This document shows positions 46,187 to 57,322 of a stretch of 64,000 bases of DNA, one piece after another. Source of the DNA: CAYQIM01 sp964417555 (GTDB taxonomy: Bacteria > Pseudomonadota > Gammaproteobacteria > Diplorickettsiales > Diplorickettsiaceae); contig CAYQIM010000059.1 in assembly GCA_964417555.1 (NCBI GenBank), forward strand, positions 62,001-126,000, in the 5' to 3' direction. Position numbers and translations under genes: made by a program. Within the stretch, counting starts at the first letter, position 1, and each line of letters opens with the position of its first letter. Under the pieces are notes generated by a model, which ran no database searches, had not been told where the DNA came from, and saw only the letters and a program-made list of their open reading frames with translations.

Positions 46187-47632
46187 AGTTGCGGTACCGC
46201 CTACTGTGAGTGCATCAATCTTTAAAGTCGGTTGTCCCACGCCGACAGGGACACTTTGTCCTTCCTTACCACAACTACCAATGCCGCTATCTAACTTTAG
46301 ATCATTTCCTATCATAGAAACTTGCGTTAACACTTCTGGACCATTGCCGATTAACGCCGCACCCTTAACAGGTCGCGTGATACGGCCATTCTCAATGAGA
46401 TAGGCTTCACACGCAGAAAATACAAACTTACCTGACGTAATATCAACCTGCCCGCCGGCAAAATTCACGGCATACAGACCCTTCTTGACAGAAGCAATAA
46501 TTTCCTCTGGGACATAAGGCCCCGGCAGCAGATAAGTATTAGTCATTCTTGGCATCGGCAAGCAGGCATACGATTCGCGACGTCCGTTACCTGTTGACTG
46601 GGTTCCCATTAAACGCGCATTGAGTTTATCTTGCATGTACCCTTTTAAAATCCCTTTTTCAATCAGTATTGTCCTTTGGCTAGGTGTCCCCTCATCATCA
46701 ATAGTCAGTGAACCACGTCGATTCGGTAGCGTGCCATCATCCACAACCGTACACCCGGGTGATGCAACACGTTCACCGATGCGACCGGTAAAGGCAGAAC
46801 TGCCTTTGCGATTGAAATCCCCTTCTAAGCCATGCCCTACGGCTTCATGTAATAGCACGCCTGGCCAACCTGGACCTAATACAACCGGCATCATGCCTGC
46901 CGGTGCGGGTGCCGCATCTAAATTTAAAATAGCTTGTCGAACCGCTTCCTCGGCTAAATTAATGGCCACTTTATCACGTATAAAATAATGATAATCACTG
47001 CGTCCACCACCGCCGGCAAAACCTTGCTCCCTATGCCCTTTTTCTTCAGCAATAACGCTGACATTTAAACGAACTAAAGGCCGGATATCGGCTGACATCG
47101 TACCATCACTGTTCAATACCAGTATCGTTTCTTGTACGCCGACTAAGCTCACATTGACTTGCTGAATACGCGGGTCCATTGCACGCGCCGCCGCATCAAT
47201 CTGATGTAATAAAGCTAATTTATCGTTTTCATTTAAGGATAAAATGGGATCGATAGGTGGGTATAAGGGACTTGCCAGTGGTTTTTTTTGCCAAGCATTC
47301 ATCCGTCCATGCTGCCCACTTCTCGCAATGCTGCCTGCCATTTTAGCGGCTGATTCTAAAGCCGGTAACAGAATATCATCTGAATAAGCAAAACCTGTTT
47401 TCTCGCCACAAATCGCACGCACACCAACGCCGCGGTCAATATTGAAGCTGCCACTTTTAACAATGCTATCTTCTAATAGCCAACTCTCTGACTGCGTCGC
47501 TTGAAAATAAAGATCCGCCATATCCACAGTCGGACCCAATAACTGGCTTAACACCGTTTGCAATTGATTTTCTGTAAGACCCGCCGGCTCTAATAAGGCT
47601 TCGCGTGCCAGGGTAAGGTTGCTTTTTATCAT
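46184..47632 (-). CDS. tldD: Metalloprotease TldD
   Basis: Subunit of the TldD/E zinc protease that trims peptides and degrades some antitoxins. I start at ATG 47632, where an AGGATGAG site precedes the start and the N-terminus aligns with the family; an upstream ATG at 47701 would add 23 non-conserved residues. The zinc-binding HEAVGHGLEGD lies in the middle, together with the LEDSIVKSGSFNIDRGVGVRA block. About 482 residues. Its stop codon is the boundary of MITE copy 2. The partner pmbA/tldE is not in this window. Confidence 0.95.
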   Translation of the reverse strand: MIKSNLTLAREALLEPAGLTENQLQTVLSQLLGPTVDMADLYFQATQSESWLLEDSIVKSGSFNIDRGVGVRAICGEKTGFAYSDDILLPALESAAKMAGSIARSGQHGRMNAWQKKPLASPLYPPIDPILSLNENDKLALLHQIDAAARAMDPRIQQVNVSLVGVQETILVLNSDGTMSADIRPLVRLNVSVIAEEKGHREQGFAGGGGRSDYHYFIRDKVAINLAEEAVRQAILNLDAAPAPAGMMPVVLGPGWPGVLLHEAVGHGLEGDFNRKGSSAFTGRIGERVASPGCTVVDDGTLPNRRGSLTIDDEGTPSQRTILIEKGILKGYMQDKLNARLMGTQSTGNGRRESYACLPMPRMTNTYLLPGPYVPEEIIASVKKGLYAVNFAGGQVDITSGKFVFSACEAYLIENGRITRPVKGAALIGNGPEVLTQVSMIGNDLKLDSGIGSCGKEGQSVPVGVGQPTLKIDALTVGGTAT

Positions 47633-47930
47633 GCTTCTCATCCTAACGTAGCTACGCATAGGATGCAATTGCATTAGATCGCTTTCATAACCTCTTATCA
47701 TATTGTTTAAAGTCTATATTTTTTAGACAAAAATGGATTCTATCCTCACGAAAAATTTTGGCTGGTCCTAAGCCAAAAATGAGTTCGTATACTTTGAATA
47801 CGTCATTAGCTACAAGTCGTAGATAATAATATTAATCCATTACTGTTTCTTGCTGTCTAACTTAGTTTATTGATTTTTATGATTAGAATATAAAATATTT
47901 TTTGAATGCTAAAGGCTGGAGCGTTAATGT

Positions 47931-50900
47931 ATGCAGGAATCAGAAAAGCTATTGCAAAACAAACAAGGGAATGTAGAGGCTATTTTTCTTGAACATTTCT
48001 TAAAAGACTGGTCGGCAACAAATACCGCTCGTTTAGCGGTGCAGCCACAGAAAATTGTACGCGATCCCGAAGGAGTACTTCATGAGAATTGGTCTAATCT
48101 CAGTGAAGTTATTAAAGCCGATACGCTATTCGTGCAATGTTTGGTTATAAACCAGTATCTATCCATACAACAAGCGTTTCAAAGACTTTTGGCTATTAAG
48201 CAAGTACTGCATAAACTATCACCTTACTATGAAGACGGGGATTTAACAGCGAGTTGGCAAGGGTTGTTGGCGAATCAACAACAAGAACTTATTACCGATC
48301 TCAATATAAGAAAATATGTTTCTCATCATCCCGAGAGTAGTTATCAGGAAGCATTTAATTATAGTCAATCTTTATTAAAGCAGAAAACAATGACGACGCC
48401 TTCGATGGTAGAATTACGCTGGTATTACCTCAAAGACAGTTTAGATAGCTGGGTCGATTGGCAACGTGCGAAAATGCACTGGCTTAATCCTTATCAAATT
48501 TTAAACGCTGTCATGGCGCAGTACGGACGACCTTTCCCGTATGAAGTTTTTCAGCAACAGGTTGATATTGCTAACTTCCCTAATATTCGTTTTTTAGATG
48601 AAGCCGCCTTATTATGGAAACAGCTACAACCAGCAGATACATTGCAAAGCGTAGTAAAAAATGGGACGTTTTCATTCTCTTTATTGGAAAATGAATACAT
48701 TGATGCGCTTTCCAAGTCTTACCAAAGACAAAAAATTATCGATCAACTATTCTCACAAGAAGAAATGCTTACTAATAGTCAAGCTATTTATTTTAATGGG
48801 ATTGCATTTAAAAACGCAGCCGGCAAGCTATTAACTGATTTTATCAATTGCACAGAATTAGAAAAAATACCTGATTATCAAGTATCATCGCCCGCACAAC
48901 GACGTCGTTTATTACAGGAAAAATTTTATCAAATCGGCGAAAGTGAATACTATAAAATAGGAACTTTGTTACACTCATTGGAATCTAGTTTGCAACGTAT
49001 TTACTATTATCAATTTTTGGAACTACCTCTTTACAACAATAGCCAAACAAAACTGCTAAATTTATTTAAACAAAGCGAAGAGCAATGGAAAAAACATAAA
49101 AATTACCCCATTCAACCCCGCTTATTATTAGCATTACATTTAGCCGAATCCAATAATGTAACGTTTTCTGATCCCGATTGGAAAGTTAACATCAAACAAC
49201 TTTTTAACTATTTAGAGAAAGAAGTTGAAAAAATATTCTTAAACCCGCCACAGTTTGATCGTGTAAAAGCAGCTATGGCTGTTCTCCAAGCACAAGGTAT
49301 GGCTTTGCAGGAAATTAAGCAAGAACGCTTTTATACCATAACAGGGGATAATGCCAATTTATCCGTCAGCTATTTTGGTACGCCCTTGGAACAATTCTTA
49401 AAAATTGCTGACTGGGATGGCGTTATTGGCAAAGTAATGCATTATAAGGAAAAAAAATTGAGCCGCAAAAAGCGCTACAACAAGCAGAAGAACGTTTCAA
49501 TGCTCACCTATATCAAAATCCCTGGGTTAAAAATAAGGCCATCGATAATTTAAAGCATGCAGATAAGGAAATTACCGATAACGCTGTCGCACAAGAAGTG
49601 AAACGTATTGTAGCTAATTACCAAACAGAAACTGAAAGTCATCGTGCCTGGATAAGGGGTTTAAAAACATGGGTAAATACCCTCCCTGTAATTGGACCAT
49701 TGTATACCATCAAAGAAGGTATTCGTGATAAAGATCCTGTAGAAGTTCTGTGCGGAATTTTTTTTCTTTCGTTAGATGCACTTGATTTATTAGCGTCAGA
49801 AACAAGACCGGAAGCCATTGAGCTACCGGTAAGAGAAAGAGTTACCATCGATACCCTACAGACGAGTTTTAAGAAATTAAATCTAGCACCTGCCGATTTA
49901 CCTTTGCATGACAATATCTATATCACCTCTGATCCATTTAGTATCAGTCATTCTGATGAATTACCCGTGGCCTATCAATTTAATGCCGAACAAGTGCGCG
50001 CTGGAAGAAGGGATTTAACTTGGCAGGAGTATCCACTGGTTTATTTAGCGGATGAAGATCGAGTCGTACCCGTGAAAGCAGAAGGTGGCTCTTTCCGAGA
50101 AATTAATTGGCACACCTTGGAAGTAGACCCTAAAAAACATCTTATTTATAAAGATAAAGAATCCGGTAAATATTTTTCTCACAGTGCCGGCTTAAAAGGA
50201 GGAAATCCTAGTAAAATTGAATTTACTGAACAAGAATTAAGACAACGCATCACGGTTAAAGAAACAGAGGAAATATTTAAAACAGCTAATAATTATATCA
50301 AATATAACTTTGAGGCATTATTTTATAAATGCTTTGATACCAAAAAAGCTTTAGGTGCTAGCGTATTTAATTTACGTCGGTTCTTGCGGTCAGTTTATCA
50401 AACTAGCCCTAGCTTTAGGAGGCTATTTAATCGTTTTCATGAAGATTTTATCTCAGCCCAGCGAGACAAACTTTGGGAAATCAGAATTAAGCCTAACACC
50501 ATCATGCGTACTGATTTTGAATCTAACGTAATCTACATTGGCTCAGATGCAGAAATTGCAACCCACACCTACTTTAGCAGCCAAAATAATTTTGAAGTAT
50601 CCCATCCCGAGCAAGTTTATCTCCATGAGATGCTTCATGCTTTGACAGGGAAAAACGATCCATTAAGAATAGTCGATATTCGACATCGCGGCCCTATCGT
50701 TTATTTAACTGATAAAATTTTGAGCGAAGCAGGTTATTCGTTTCCAGAAAGAATGATGTATAGACGTTTAACTTCGATGGATGCCAATTCAGAAAATTTC
50801 GAATTGCAATGCCAACACCATAGAGAAGCTGAAAGACCTTTAATTGCACAGGAAAATCAGTTTTGGATAAGTTTATTGATAATACGCCCACAATAGATGA

Positions 50901-51879
50901 ATATGAAAATATTTTTGGTGAAGACCTCTCTTCTCGTTATACGATTCAAGAGCTAAATACGTTTTTTGAACACTCTCTTTCTAGTCCAGAAGTGAGTACA
51001 AAACCGCCTTTTGAAGAACGATTCCTCGAACGCTTTTCAGCGCAAACTCAATATATAGACTGGTTACGTGATTTTTATGCAAATTTATATATTAAAAGTG
51101 ATACATTTTATTATTTATTTGATCGATGGTATAACCTATTATCAAAATTAGATAATCGATGGCACTTTGAGTTAAGTGATTCAGCGGCACGTGCAGAATT
51201 ACCGGTTAATAAACAGGTACATGCTATTAGTGACTTAAGAAAAAAAATATATATTTTTAATGATGATACTCTTTATTTAACAGATAAAGGATTATTACCG
51301 GTAGAAAGAACCCGCCAACTGGTTCATGAGATGGTGCAAATATTAACAGAATTTAAAGATTCTCCTACTGATATCGCTTTAAAAAATCGCGGCGCTGTTG
51401 TTGTCATAACGGATAAAATACTAGACGAAGCTGTCTACGGATTTGATAAGCGTCTTGTTTATGCGCTCGCTAAAAGTAGTGATAAGGCTAAACAGTCTGT
51501 TCTATTAAGCTACCAATTAAAAGCGAGCCGAGCCGCTAATTTAGAGGATCGGCTACTCAAAAATAGTCCTATTTTCCGAAAGCACTGCGCAGGTTGCCGT
51601 ATAAAGCGCTCTTTACCGGAAAAAAAATCTTTATCTACCGTGTTTAACTCAAATCTAGCTTTTCAACAAGAGGATATAACGGCTGAAAAGGAAAGAATAC
51701 AGACTTATTTAAAAAAACATAATATTTTACAATCTTTGCATTATTTAAATGTCGAAAATGCTAATTTAACCTATAAATCAAATGGAGCTCCTTCCTTTTT
51801 TTACAAAAATGCGTTGTCTTCTCATTCTAATAGTTCAGCAACAGACCTCGCGTATAATGCTACTGTCCCACAAAGGTAA
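47931..51879 (+). pseudogene. Large effector-like protein with duplicated metalloprotease-like domain, two frameshifts
   Basis: Three frames (47931-49553, 49598-50896, 50863-51879) read as one protein of about 1,316 residues. One extra A in the A8 run at 49450-49457 joins the first two (MHYKEKK continuing IEPQKALQQAEERF), and one extra T in TTTT at 50861-50864 joins the last (NQFLDKFIDN). Near residue 575 is a hydrophobic segment PVIGPLYTIKEGIRDKD and VLCGIFFLSLDALDLL. Near residue 898 is YLHEMLHALTG (HExxH) followed by RGPIVYLTDKILSEAGYSF. About 233 residues later the pattern recurs as LVHEMVQIL and RGAVVVITDKILDEAVYGF, without the second His. Resembles a secreted host-directed toxin; no family is recognised. 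Confidence 0.7.
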
Positions 51880-51912
51880 ACATCTAAGGTTCTAGTTGCT
51901 TTGTTTTTCAAT

Positions 51913-54900
51913 TTACTTTGAAGTTTTCACCACTTCCGGCTTGCCCCATGATCCGTTGATACGATAGCTTGTTTCTGCAATTTTTTGCACCGTAGAACCT
52001 AGTACCGTGTTAGCGACCCAAGTGATTGCGCCCGCAATAGGACCCCCTGCTAAACCAACGATTACGGGTAAACTCGATGTAAAGTGTGGAACTACTTTAA
52101 CAATAAGATCATAATCTTTTGCTTGTAATCCCACTCGACCGGTAATTGTAATAGCCGCAACGGGTCCTTCAATAGCGACATCTTGCGTGTAGGCGTTACC
52201 GCCTCTTAAATTGAAATGTCCCTGTAAGCTTGTAAAGTCAAACCCCTTCCCTTTTAAATCACTAAAATCTAACTGCAATCGTCGACCTAAACTTTGTAAA
52301 CTTAAAAAGATCAACAATCGACCAAAACTAATTTTTGCCTCGGCACTAGATCCCACATCCACTATTTGGCCATTCGTGGCACTAAATGAAAAATTACCCC
52401 GCAGTTGCGCAAGATTCATATCATAGGGTGCGCCAGGCCAGCGCAAATTAAATCGCATATGCGCTTGTTCTGCAGTAATGCTGGCCGGCAGTCCTAAATT
52501 ACGTAAAAACCCACTCAAGTCAGGACTGTCTAATTGTCCTACCAGTTCCGTATGTTTATTTTCTTGCCTATGCCAAGCACCGCTGGCTATTAAATGATAG
52601 CTGGAATTACCTGCCTGTAGTTCGCTAATGCCAACTCCTGCCAAGATGGGACGGAGTTTTAATTGTAACGCACCAAAATCCATATTGTTGTATTGAACAT
52701 CCTTAGCTTGTAGATTAATCTTTGGAATTTGTTCTATATTCCATTGACTCTGTGAAGCCGTAGCATTCAAATGAATAGAAGAAAAATTTGCCTCAATGGC
52801 TTGGGTCTTATTATTAGGGATTAACACACTTCCTTGTACCATTTTATTATTAAGCACAAAACGCCAACCCTTTTTTTCAGGATTCAATAGCGTCTGAATA
52901 CCTTCATAGTTAATGGCTAATTCCGTACTGGGTGTTGAACGAATCGCTATCGTAATCGGTTTATTCCATAATAAGCCTAGTAAATTTTGCGCCTGTACAC
53001 CCGTCTGTGATAAAGAGAATTGACCCTTTAAGTTGTCGATTTGAATATCATGCGCAGGAATTTTTGCTGTGGCGTTTTCGACAGTACCAAGCCCAGCCAC
53101 CGTTAATTTTTCCTTTCCGGATTCCAATGGAATCGTAAGCTGTAGCGCTAACTTTAAAGGTCCAGCAAGTAATATCCCTGAGAGACTTCCTATTTCTTTA
53201 GCCAGCGGTGTTGTTTGCAAGAATGCTAAACCATTTTCTAAGCGGGTATTAATCGTTGTTGGCGCAATATGTAACACGGCTTGCACATGTGACTTAATCA
53301 GGGGAATAGTAGCTTTAATATCTTTTAGAGGGGTTGAAAAAATTTGCGCCGAATTGACGAACAGTTGCATCTGCCGACCCAAAAAAACCAGTTCGCCATT
53401 AATTTTTTGTAAGTTCGGCCAATCGGCTTCGTAGTGCAATTCTGTATTTTTTATCTGTGTATCAATTAAGAAAGTACCGTCGTTTTTATCAAAAGGAAAT
53501 TCAGCAAGGGGTCCTTGTAACAATACAGTACCATCGCCAAAACCTTTTACGAGAGCACTATTTAACCAACGAACCAATTGCGGCCCGACAAAAGGGAGTG
53601 GTAAATAATCACCAATATGAGAAGGTTGCACCGTTTTCACATGCGCTAATAAACTCATCTGCGGGCTTATTTTCGCCGTTGGAATGAATAAACCCATTTG
53701 GCCATTGGCGGCCACATCTGCATTGGCGACATCAAATTTTTCTACTTGTATTAAAGTCCCATCCCCTCGGCGTTGCCAATGCAATTCACTCGCTAGATTA
53801 TCGAAATGCAATGGCGCTTTAAATAATTTCATAAAATCTATTTCTAGATTCTTTGAACGTGCAATAAGGTTTCCTGATAAAGGTGTGATATGGCAATAAA
53901 CATTTAAACCTTTAATACCGGGTATCTTATTCCAAGGTGAAAAGGCCAAATTCCGTACAATCGTATTCACACTCCAGCTTGCCTGTTCCTTCCCTTTCCA
54001 TTCTACGTTGGCAGAAAAAGGCATTATGTTAAATGGAGGTTGTGTTTCAGCTTGGAATAGACTCTTACGCAGGCTATCGACTAACGCATGTAGGTATATA
54101 AAATGATCTTGCTGCCAATCGGCCCAAACTTTGAAATTCACTATCCCATTTTTAAGCGAATATTTTTTATTCAATAAGGCTAACCATCTATCCAGTAAAA
54201 TAGATTGTCCCTGCAAATATATAGGACCTTTTAATGTTGTTCGCGTTGGTGCTGAATACGATCCGGTCAAATCTGCCATCAATGTTAACCGAGAGGATTG
54301 CGGTTCCAAAAATTGTAGATTAGCACTTAACTGATGATGATCCTGTTTATTTTTTAGTATTGCATTCAACCGCATTGCTGGCCATTTAGGATCGGATGCC
54401 GGTGTGTAAACCAAAACGATATCCTGCAAACTCAAACTGGGCTGTACCAACAACCAGCCCAGTATCTCATTAAATCCTTGCGTCGATTCATTTTCTGGAT
54501 TAACGAATGAACTCATTCCTTTAACAATAAATTGATTATCTTTTGTTTGATGAATGACCAATTCCAAACCGCTAAGCTTTACATCCGCTAATTTAATATT
54601 TCCTGTTAAAAGCGTTTTGAAAATATCAATGCCCACATCACCTTCTTTTATCTGCAATAAAGGCTGTGTTTTAGAATCATTCCAAACTGTCACCTGTCTT
54701 CCTTGTAAAACAGGTGATAACCCTCGCCAGGACACCCTAAACTGACCCATTTGCACCGGTTTATGCAATAATTCGCTGACAAAACGCTCAATCGTTTGCC
54801 CGCGGTGATTAAAATAGGGGGTTAAAAGATGGGCAGCAACAACCACCAGTGCAAAAAAAACAATGCTACTGGCTAAAAAAACAACAGCAAAACGCAGCAA

Positions 54901-54921
54901 TACAAAAAGCAAATGTTTCAT
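51913..54921 (-). CDS. yhdP: AsmA-like envelope lipid transporter YhdP
   Basis: 1,002 residues, one N-terminal membrane helix (FAVVFLASSIVFFALVVVAA) and a long periplasmic beta-rich bridge. The end region VVPHFTSSLPVIVGLAGG and AITWVANTVLG is typical. Members move phospholipid between the inner and outer membranes. E. coli YhdP is longer (about 1,266), so this is a shorter version. It is convergent with the effector-like gene and its promoter side carries a short MITE relic. Confidence 0.9.
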   Translation of the reverse strand: MKHLLFVLLRFAVVFLASSIVFFALVVVAAHLLTPYFNHRGQTIERFVSELLHKPVQMGQFRVSWRGLSPVLQGRQVTVWNDSKTQPLLQIKEGDVGIDIFKTLLTGNIKLADVKLSGLELVIHQTKDNQFIVKGMSSFVNPENESTQGFNEILGWLLVQPSLSLQDIVLVYTPASDPKWPAMRLNAILKNKQDHHQLSANLQFLEPQSSRLTLMADLTGSYSAPTRTTLKGPIYLQGQSILLDRWLALLNKKYSLKNGIVNFKVWADWQQDHFIYLHALVDSLRKSLFQAETQPPFNIMPFSANVEWKGKEQASWSVNTIVRNLAFSPWNKIPGIKGLNVYCHITPLSGNLIARSKNLEIDFMKLFKAPLHFDNLASELHWQRRGDGTLIQVEKFDVANADVAANGQMGLFIPTAKISPQMSLLAHVKTVQPSHIGDYLPLPFVGPQLVRWLNSALVKGFGDGTVLLQGPLAEFPFDKNDGTFLIDTQIKNTELHYEADWPNLQKINGELVFLGRQMQLFVNSAQIFSTPLKDIKATIPLIKSHVQAVLHIAPTTINTRLENGLAFLQTTPLAKEIGSLSGILLAGPLKLALQLTIPLESGKEKLTVAGLGTVENATAKIPAHDIQIDNLKGQFSLSQTGVQAQNLLGLLWNKPITIAIRSTPSTELAINYEGIQTLLNPEKKGWRFVLNNKMVQGSVLIPNNKTQAIEANFSSIHLNATASQSQWNIEQIPKINLQAKDVQYNNMDFGALQLKLRPILAGVGISELQAGNSSYHLIASGAWHRQENKHTELVGQLDSPDLSGFLRNLGLPASITAEQAHMRFNLRWPGAPYDMNLAQLRGNFSFSATNGQIVDVGSSAEAKISFGRLLIFLSLQSLGRRLQLDFSDLKGKGFDFTSLQGHFNLRGGNAYTQDVAIEGPVAAITITGRVGLQAKDYDLIVKVVPHFTSSLPVIVGLAGGPIAGAITWVANTVLGSTVQKIAETSYRINGSWGKPEVVKTSK

Positions 54922-54950
54922 TTAATCCATGCGAAGCAATGATAGGTTTT

Positions 54951-55021
54951 TAGAGCGTGTCTTCAATTGTGCCAGAATGAGATAAAACACTTCAGCATCA
55001 TGCAACCAAAAACACGCTCTA
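54951..55021. mobile_element. MITE-like element, internally deleted copy (copy 4)
   Basis: 71 bp flanked by TA. The left end TAGAGCGTGTCTTCAATTGT and following GCCAGAATGAGATAAAA match copy 1 (GAGGGTGTCTTCAATCGT, GCTGGGATGAGACAAAA). The right end CATCATGCAACCAAAAACAC then GCTC-TA is also related. The middle, about 70 bp, is missing. It lies in the 226-base gap between yhdP (starts 54921) and the ligase gene (ends 55148). Confidence 0.65.
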
Positions 55022-55147
55022 AAAGGGAGGCACGTTTCATTAGAAAGTCCTTGTCTCACGCTAGCGTAGAAAATATTGAAGAAAAATCGAGACAGTAATT
55101 TAGCACAGTTAGTATTTTATCTAAATCCTTTAAAGAAAAAAATTTAA

Positions 55148-56371
55148 TTAGAACTTATAAATAGGAGATAATTTAGAAAGAGAAGCAAACGCTAAGGCTG
55201 TAAAAAGGACATAAAAGCTACCTTGTGTTACATCCATTAACCAAGAATTAAATAAGGAGCCCACCGCAATAGAAACCAAAACCGCTTGGGCAAAATTTTT
55301 TCGTGTTGACGCCATTTTAAAGCTTTCATGCCAATGAACATAAAACAAGGCTAACAGAACAATAATCCCCAATAAACCAAACTGCACTGCTATATTCAGA
55401 TATTCATTATGCGGGTTATTCTTTACGCCCAAACTAGCATGGGGGGCTATATGAGTATAGGCTTGCGCATAACCTCCTGTTCCTATGCCCAGCCAAGGGT
55501 GTCGACGAAATAATTGCAAACTATTTTTATAAAAACCTAAACGCAATCCTATCGAAGTATTCTCTGCCTTTCCTTTATCATATTCATACACTTCATTCTG
55601 AACAAGCTGTATACGCTGTTTAAAATTTGAAGAAAAAAATGAAATACTGACGAGGAAAAAAAGCAAACCTATGGCGATCGAGAACAAGCCTCGCCATCGC
55701 CATTGCTGCCAAGCCAACAACAACATCAGACTGACAAAAACAAGATAACCCGATCGTCCTACGTTAATAAATAATACATTAAATACGGCTAATAAAAATA
55801 AAAAAATAAAAAACCAACGCCATTTCTTATTTGTCAATGCATACAACGCATAGCAATAACTCGTAAAAGCGAATAAAAAACCAGTAAAAATATGATCTTT
55901 AAAAATTCCGGAGTCGGAACCAAAGCGATGCAAGATATCCCAAGCGCTAAAGAATTTAATAAAGGAAAGGCATAAAGTTAGTGTGGCGGCTAGTAAAAAA
56001 GCAACAATAGCATAACGTACTGTTTTTTCATCGTGAAAAACAGAAAATAGAAAAAATCCCAGTAAAAATTTACTGTATTTAATAACGGTATGCAAAGCAG
56101 CTAGGGGTGGTGCCGATGTATAACTCAGCCCGACGAGAAACAAAAGAAAAAATATAACAAAGATCAAAGCAACGGGATTAGTACGCAAAATTTTGTATTG
56201 TTGTCCCCATTTTCCAGTCAATAAAGCGCATAAAACACTCGCTGATAAAAATATTTCTAAGGCGGCGGTCGATAAGGGCAATGCAAATGCAGCAATGATA
56301 GCAAAAACTTGGCTTAAATAAGTTAAATAGCTTTTATAAACTGATGGCTTGCTAGTAACTCTAATAGACAT
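55148..56371 (-). CDS. waaL: O-antigen ligase (WaaL family)
   Basis: 407 residues with about eleven membrane helices. It joins O-antigen from undecaprenyl diphosphate to lipid A-core in the periplasm. The large periplasmic loop contains GIGTGGYAQAYT and the conserved NNPHNEYLNIAVQFGLLG, and INVGRSGYLVF precedes it. This matches Wzy_C/WaaL; a Wzy polymerase is possible but is less likely with an ABC exporter. Neighbours are core glycosyltransferases. Confidence 0.85.
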   Translation of the reverse strand: MSIRVTSKPSVYKSYLTYLSQVFAIIAAFALPLSTAALEIFLSASVLCALLTGKWGQQYKILRTNPVALIFVIFFLLFLVGLSYTSAPPLAALHTVIKYSKFLLGFFLFSVFHDEKTVRYAIVAFLLAATLTLCLSFIKFFSAWDILHRFGSDSGIFKDHIFTGFLFAFTSYCYALYALTNKKWRWFFIFLFLLAVFNVLFINVGRSGYLVFVSLMLLLAWQQWRWRGLFSIAIGLLFFLVSISFFSSNFKQRIQLVQNEVYEYDKGKAENTSIGLRLGFYKNSLQLFRRHPWLGIGTGGYAQAYTHIAPHASLGVKNNPHNEYLNIAVQFGLLGIIVLLALFYVHWHESFKMASTRKNFAQAVLVSIAVGSLFNSWLMDVTQGSFYVLFTALAFASLSKLSPIYKF

Positions 56372-56480
56372 ATAATCCTTATAAATTTAAATTACGCGGT
56401 TTAGCAAGAAAAAAGAAGTATTTATCGTCACTGCGATCGCAAACCGTGTGGCCATTCAGAAAATACCTGGATAGCAGCGC

Positions 56481-57263
56481 TCATTTCATTCGTTCGCCAT
56501 GACGGTGACTTTTGACTTGTATTAAGTAAAGTAATTTCACATAGCGATAAAAAACAGTGCAGGCATTAGAAAAGGCTAAGATGAAACCTTCACGCCCATC
56601 AAGCAAACCCAGACGTAAAAAATAGCCGCGTACAAAACACCATAATCCGTGGATAAGGGCTTTACTTAAGCTAGTTTTTTTACCTTGCTGATAGGCAATT
56701 TGTGCGCCAAAAGTCGAATAGTCTTCTAGCTTGATTAACACTTGGCTAAGGTTCTGCATAGTATAGTGAAAAATAACTGGTGTTAAATGTCCTAAACGTT
56801 GATAACCCACTATTTTTTCATGCACAATGATAGGCGTGAATTGAATCGTCGGTTTATTTCGAAATAAACGCACTACCTTATCGTTTCCCCAATCGCCATG
56901 TTTAATTTTTTTGCCACAAAAATAAGAAATGCGCTTGATAAGATAAGCTTCTTTTTGAATAGTAGGATCATGAATAATCCGTTTTATTTCCTTAATTAAT
57001 TCAGTACTCAATTCTTCATCCGAATCGATCGATAAAACCCATTTTCCTTGCGCCTTAGCTAAGGCGCGATTTTTCTGTTCACCAAATCCTGGCCAGTCCG
57101 TAGAAAAAACCTGTCGGGTATATTGCCGACAAATTTCTAGCGTACTATCATTACTTCCAGAATCCAAGACAATGATTTCATCCGCCCATTTTACCGATTC
57201 TAGACAACGACTAATATCGTTACCCGCATTTTTCGTTATAATAATGGTACTTAGAATAAGCAT
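56481..57263 (-). CDS. Lipopolysaccharide core family 2 glycosyltransferase (WaaE/KdtX-like)
   Basis: 260 residues. The GT-A domain starts LSTIIITKNAGNDISRCLESV, with VLDSGSNDSTLEI and SIDSDEELS. The C-terminal DYSTFGAQIAYQQGKK and RGYFLRLGLLDGREGF are hallmarks of the KdtX/WaaE family, which adds glucose to the inner core heptose. The gene is 60 bases after the GT9 gene. Confidence 0.9.
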   Translation of the reverse strand: MLILSTIIITKNAGNDISRCLESVKWADEIIVLDSGSNDSTLEICRQYTRQVFSTDWPGFGEQKNRALAKAQGKWVLSIDSDEELSTELIKEIKRIIHDPTIQKEAYLIKRISYFCGKKIKHGDWGNDKVVRLFRNKPTIQFTPIIVHEKIVGYQRLGHLTPVIFHYTMQNLSQVLIKLEDYSTFGAQIAYQQGKKTSLSKALIHGLWCFVRGYFLRLGLLDGREGFILAFSNACTVFYRYVKLLYLIQVKSHRHGERMK

Positions 57264-57322
57264 GGATCAAAAAAAGCAGAGTAAATAAACAGGCAGACTT
57301 ATCAATATACACTAAATCTAGT

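Noticed and set aside
55148..56371. Wzy polymerase instead of O-antigen ligase
   Set aside because: Both share the fold, but the presence of a Wzm/Wzt exporter and adjacent core transferases favours the ligase.
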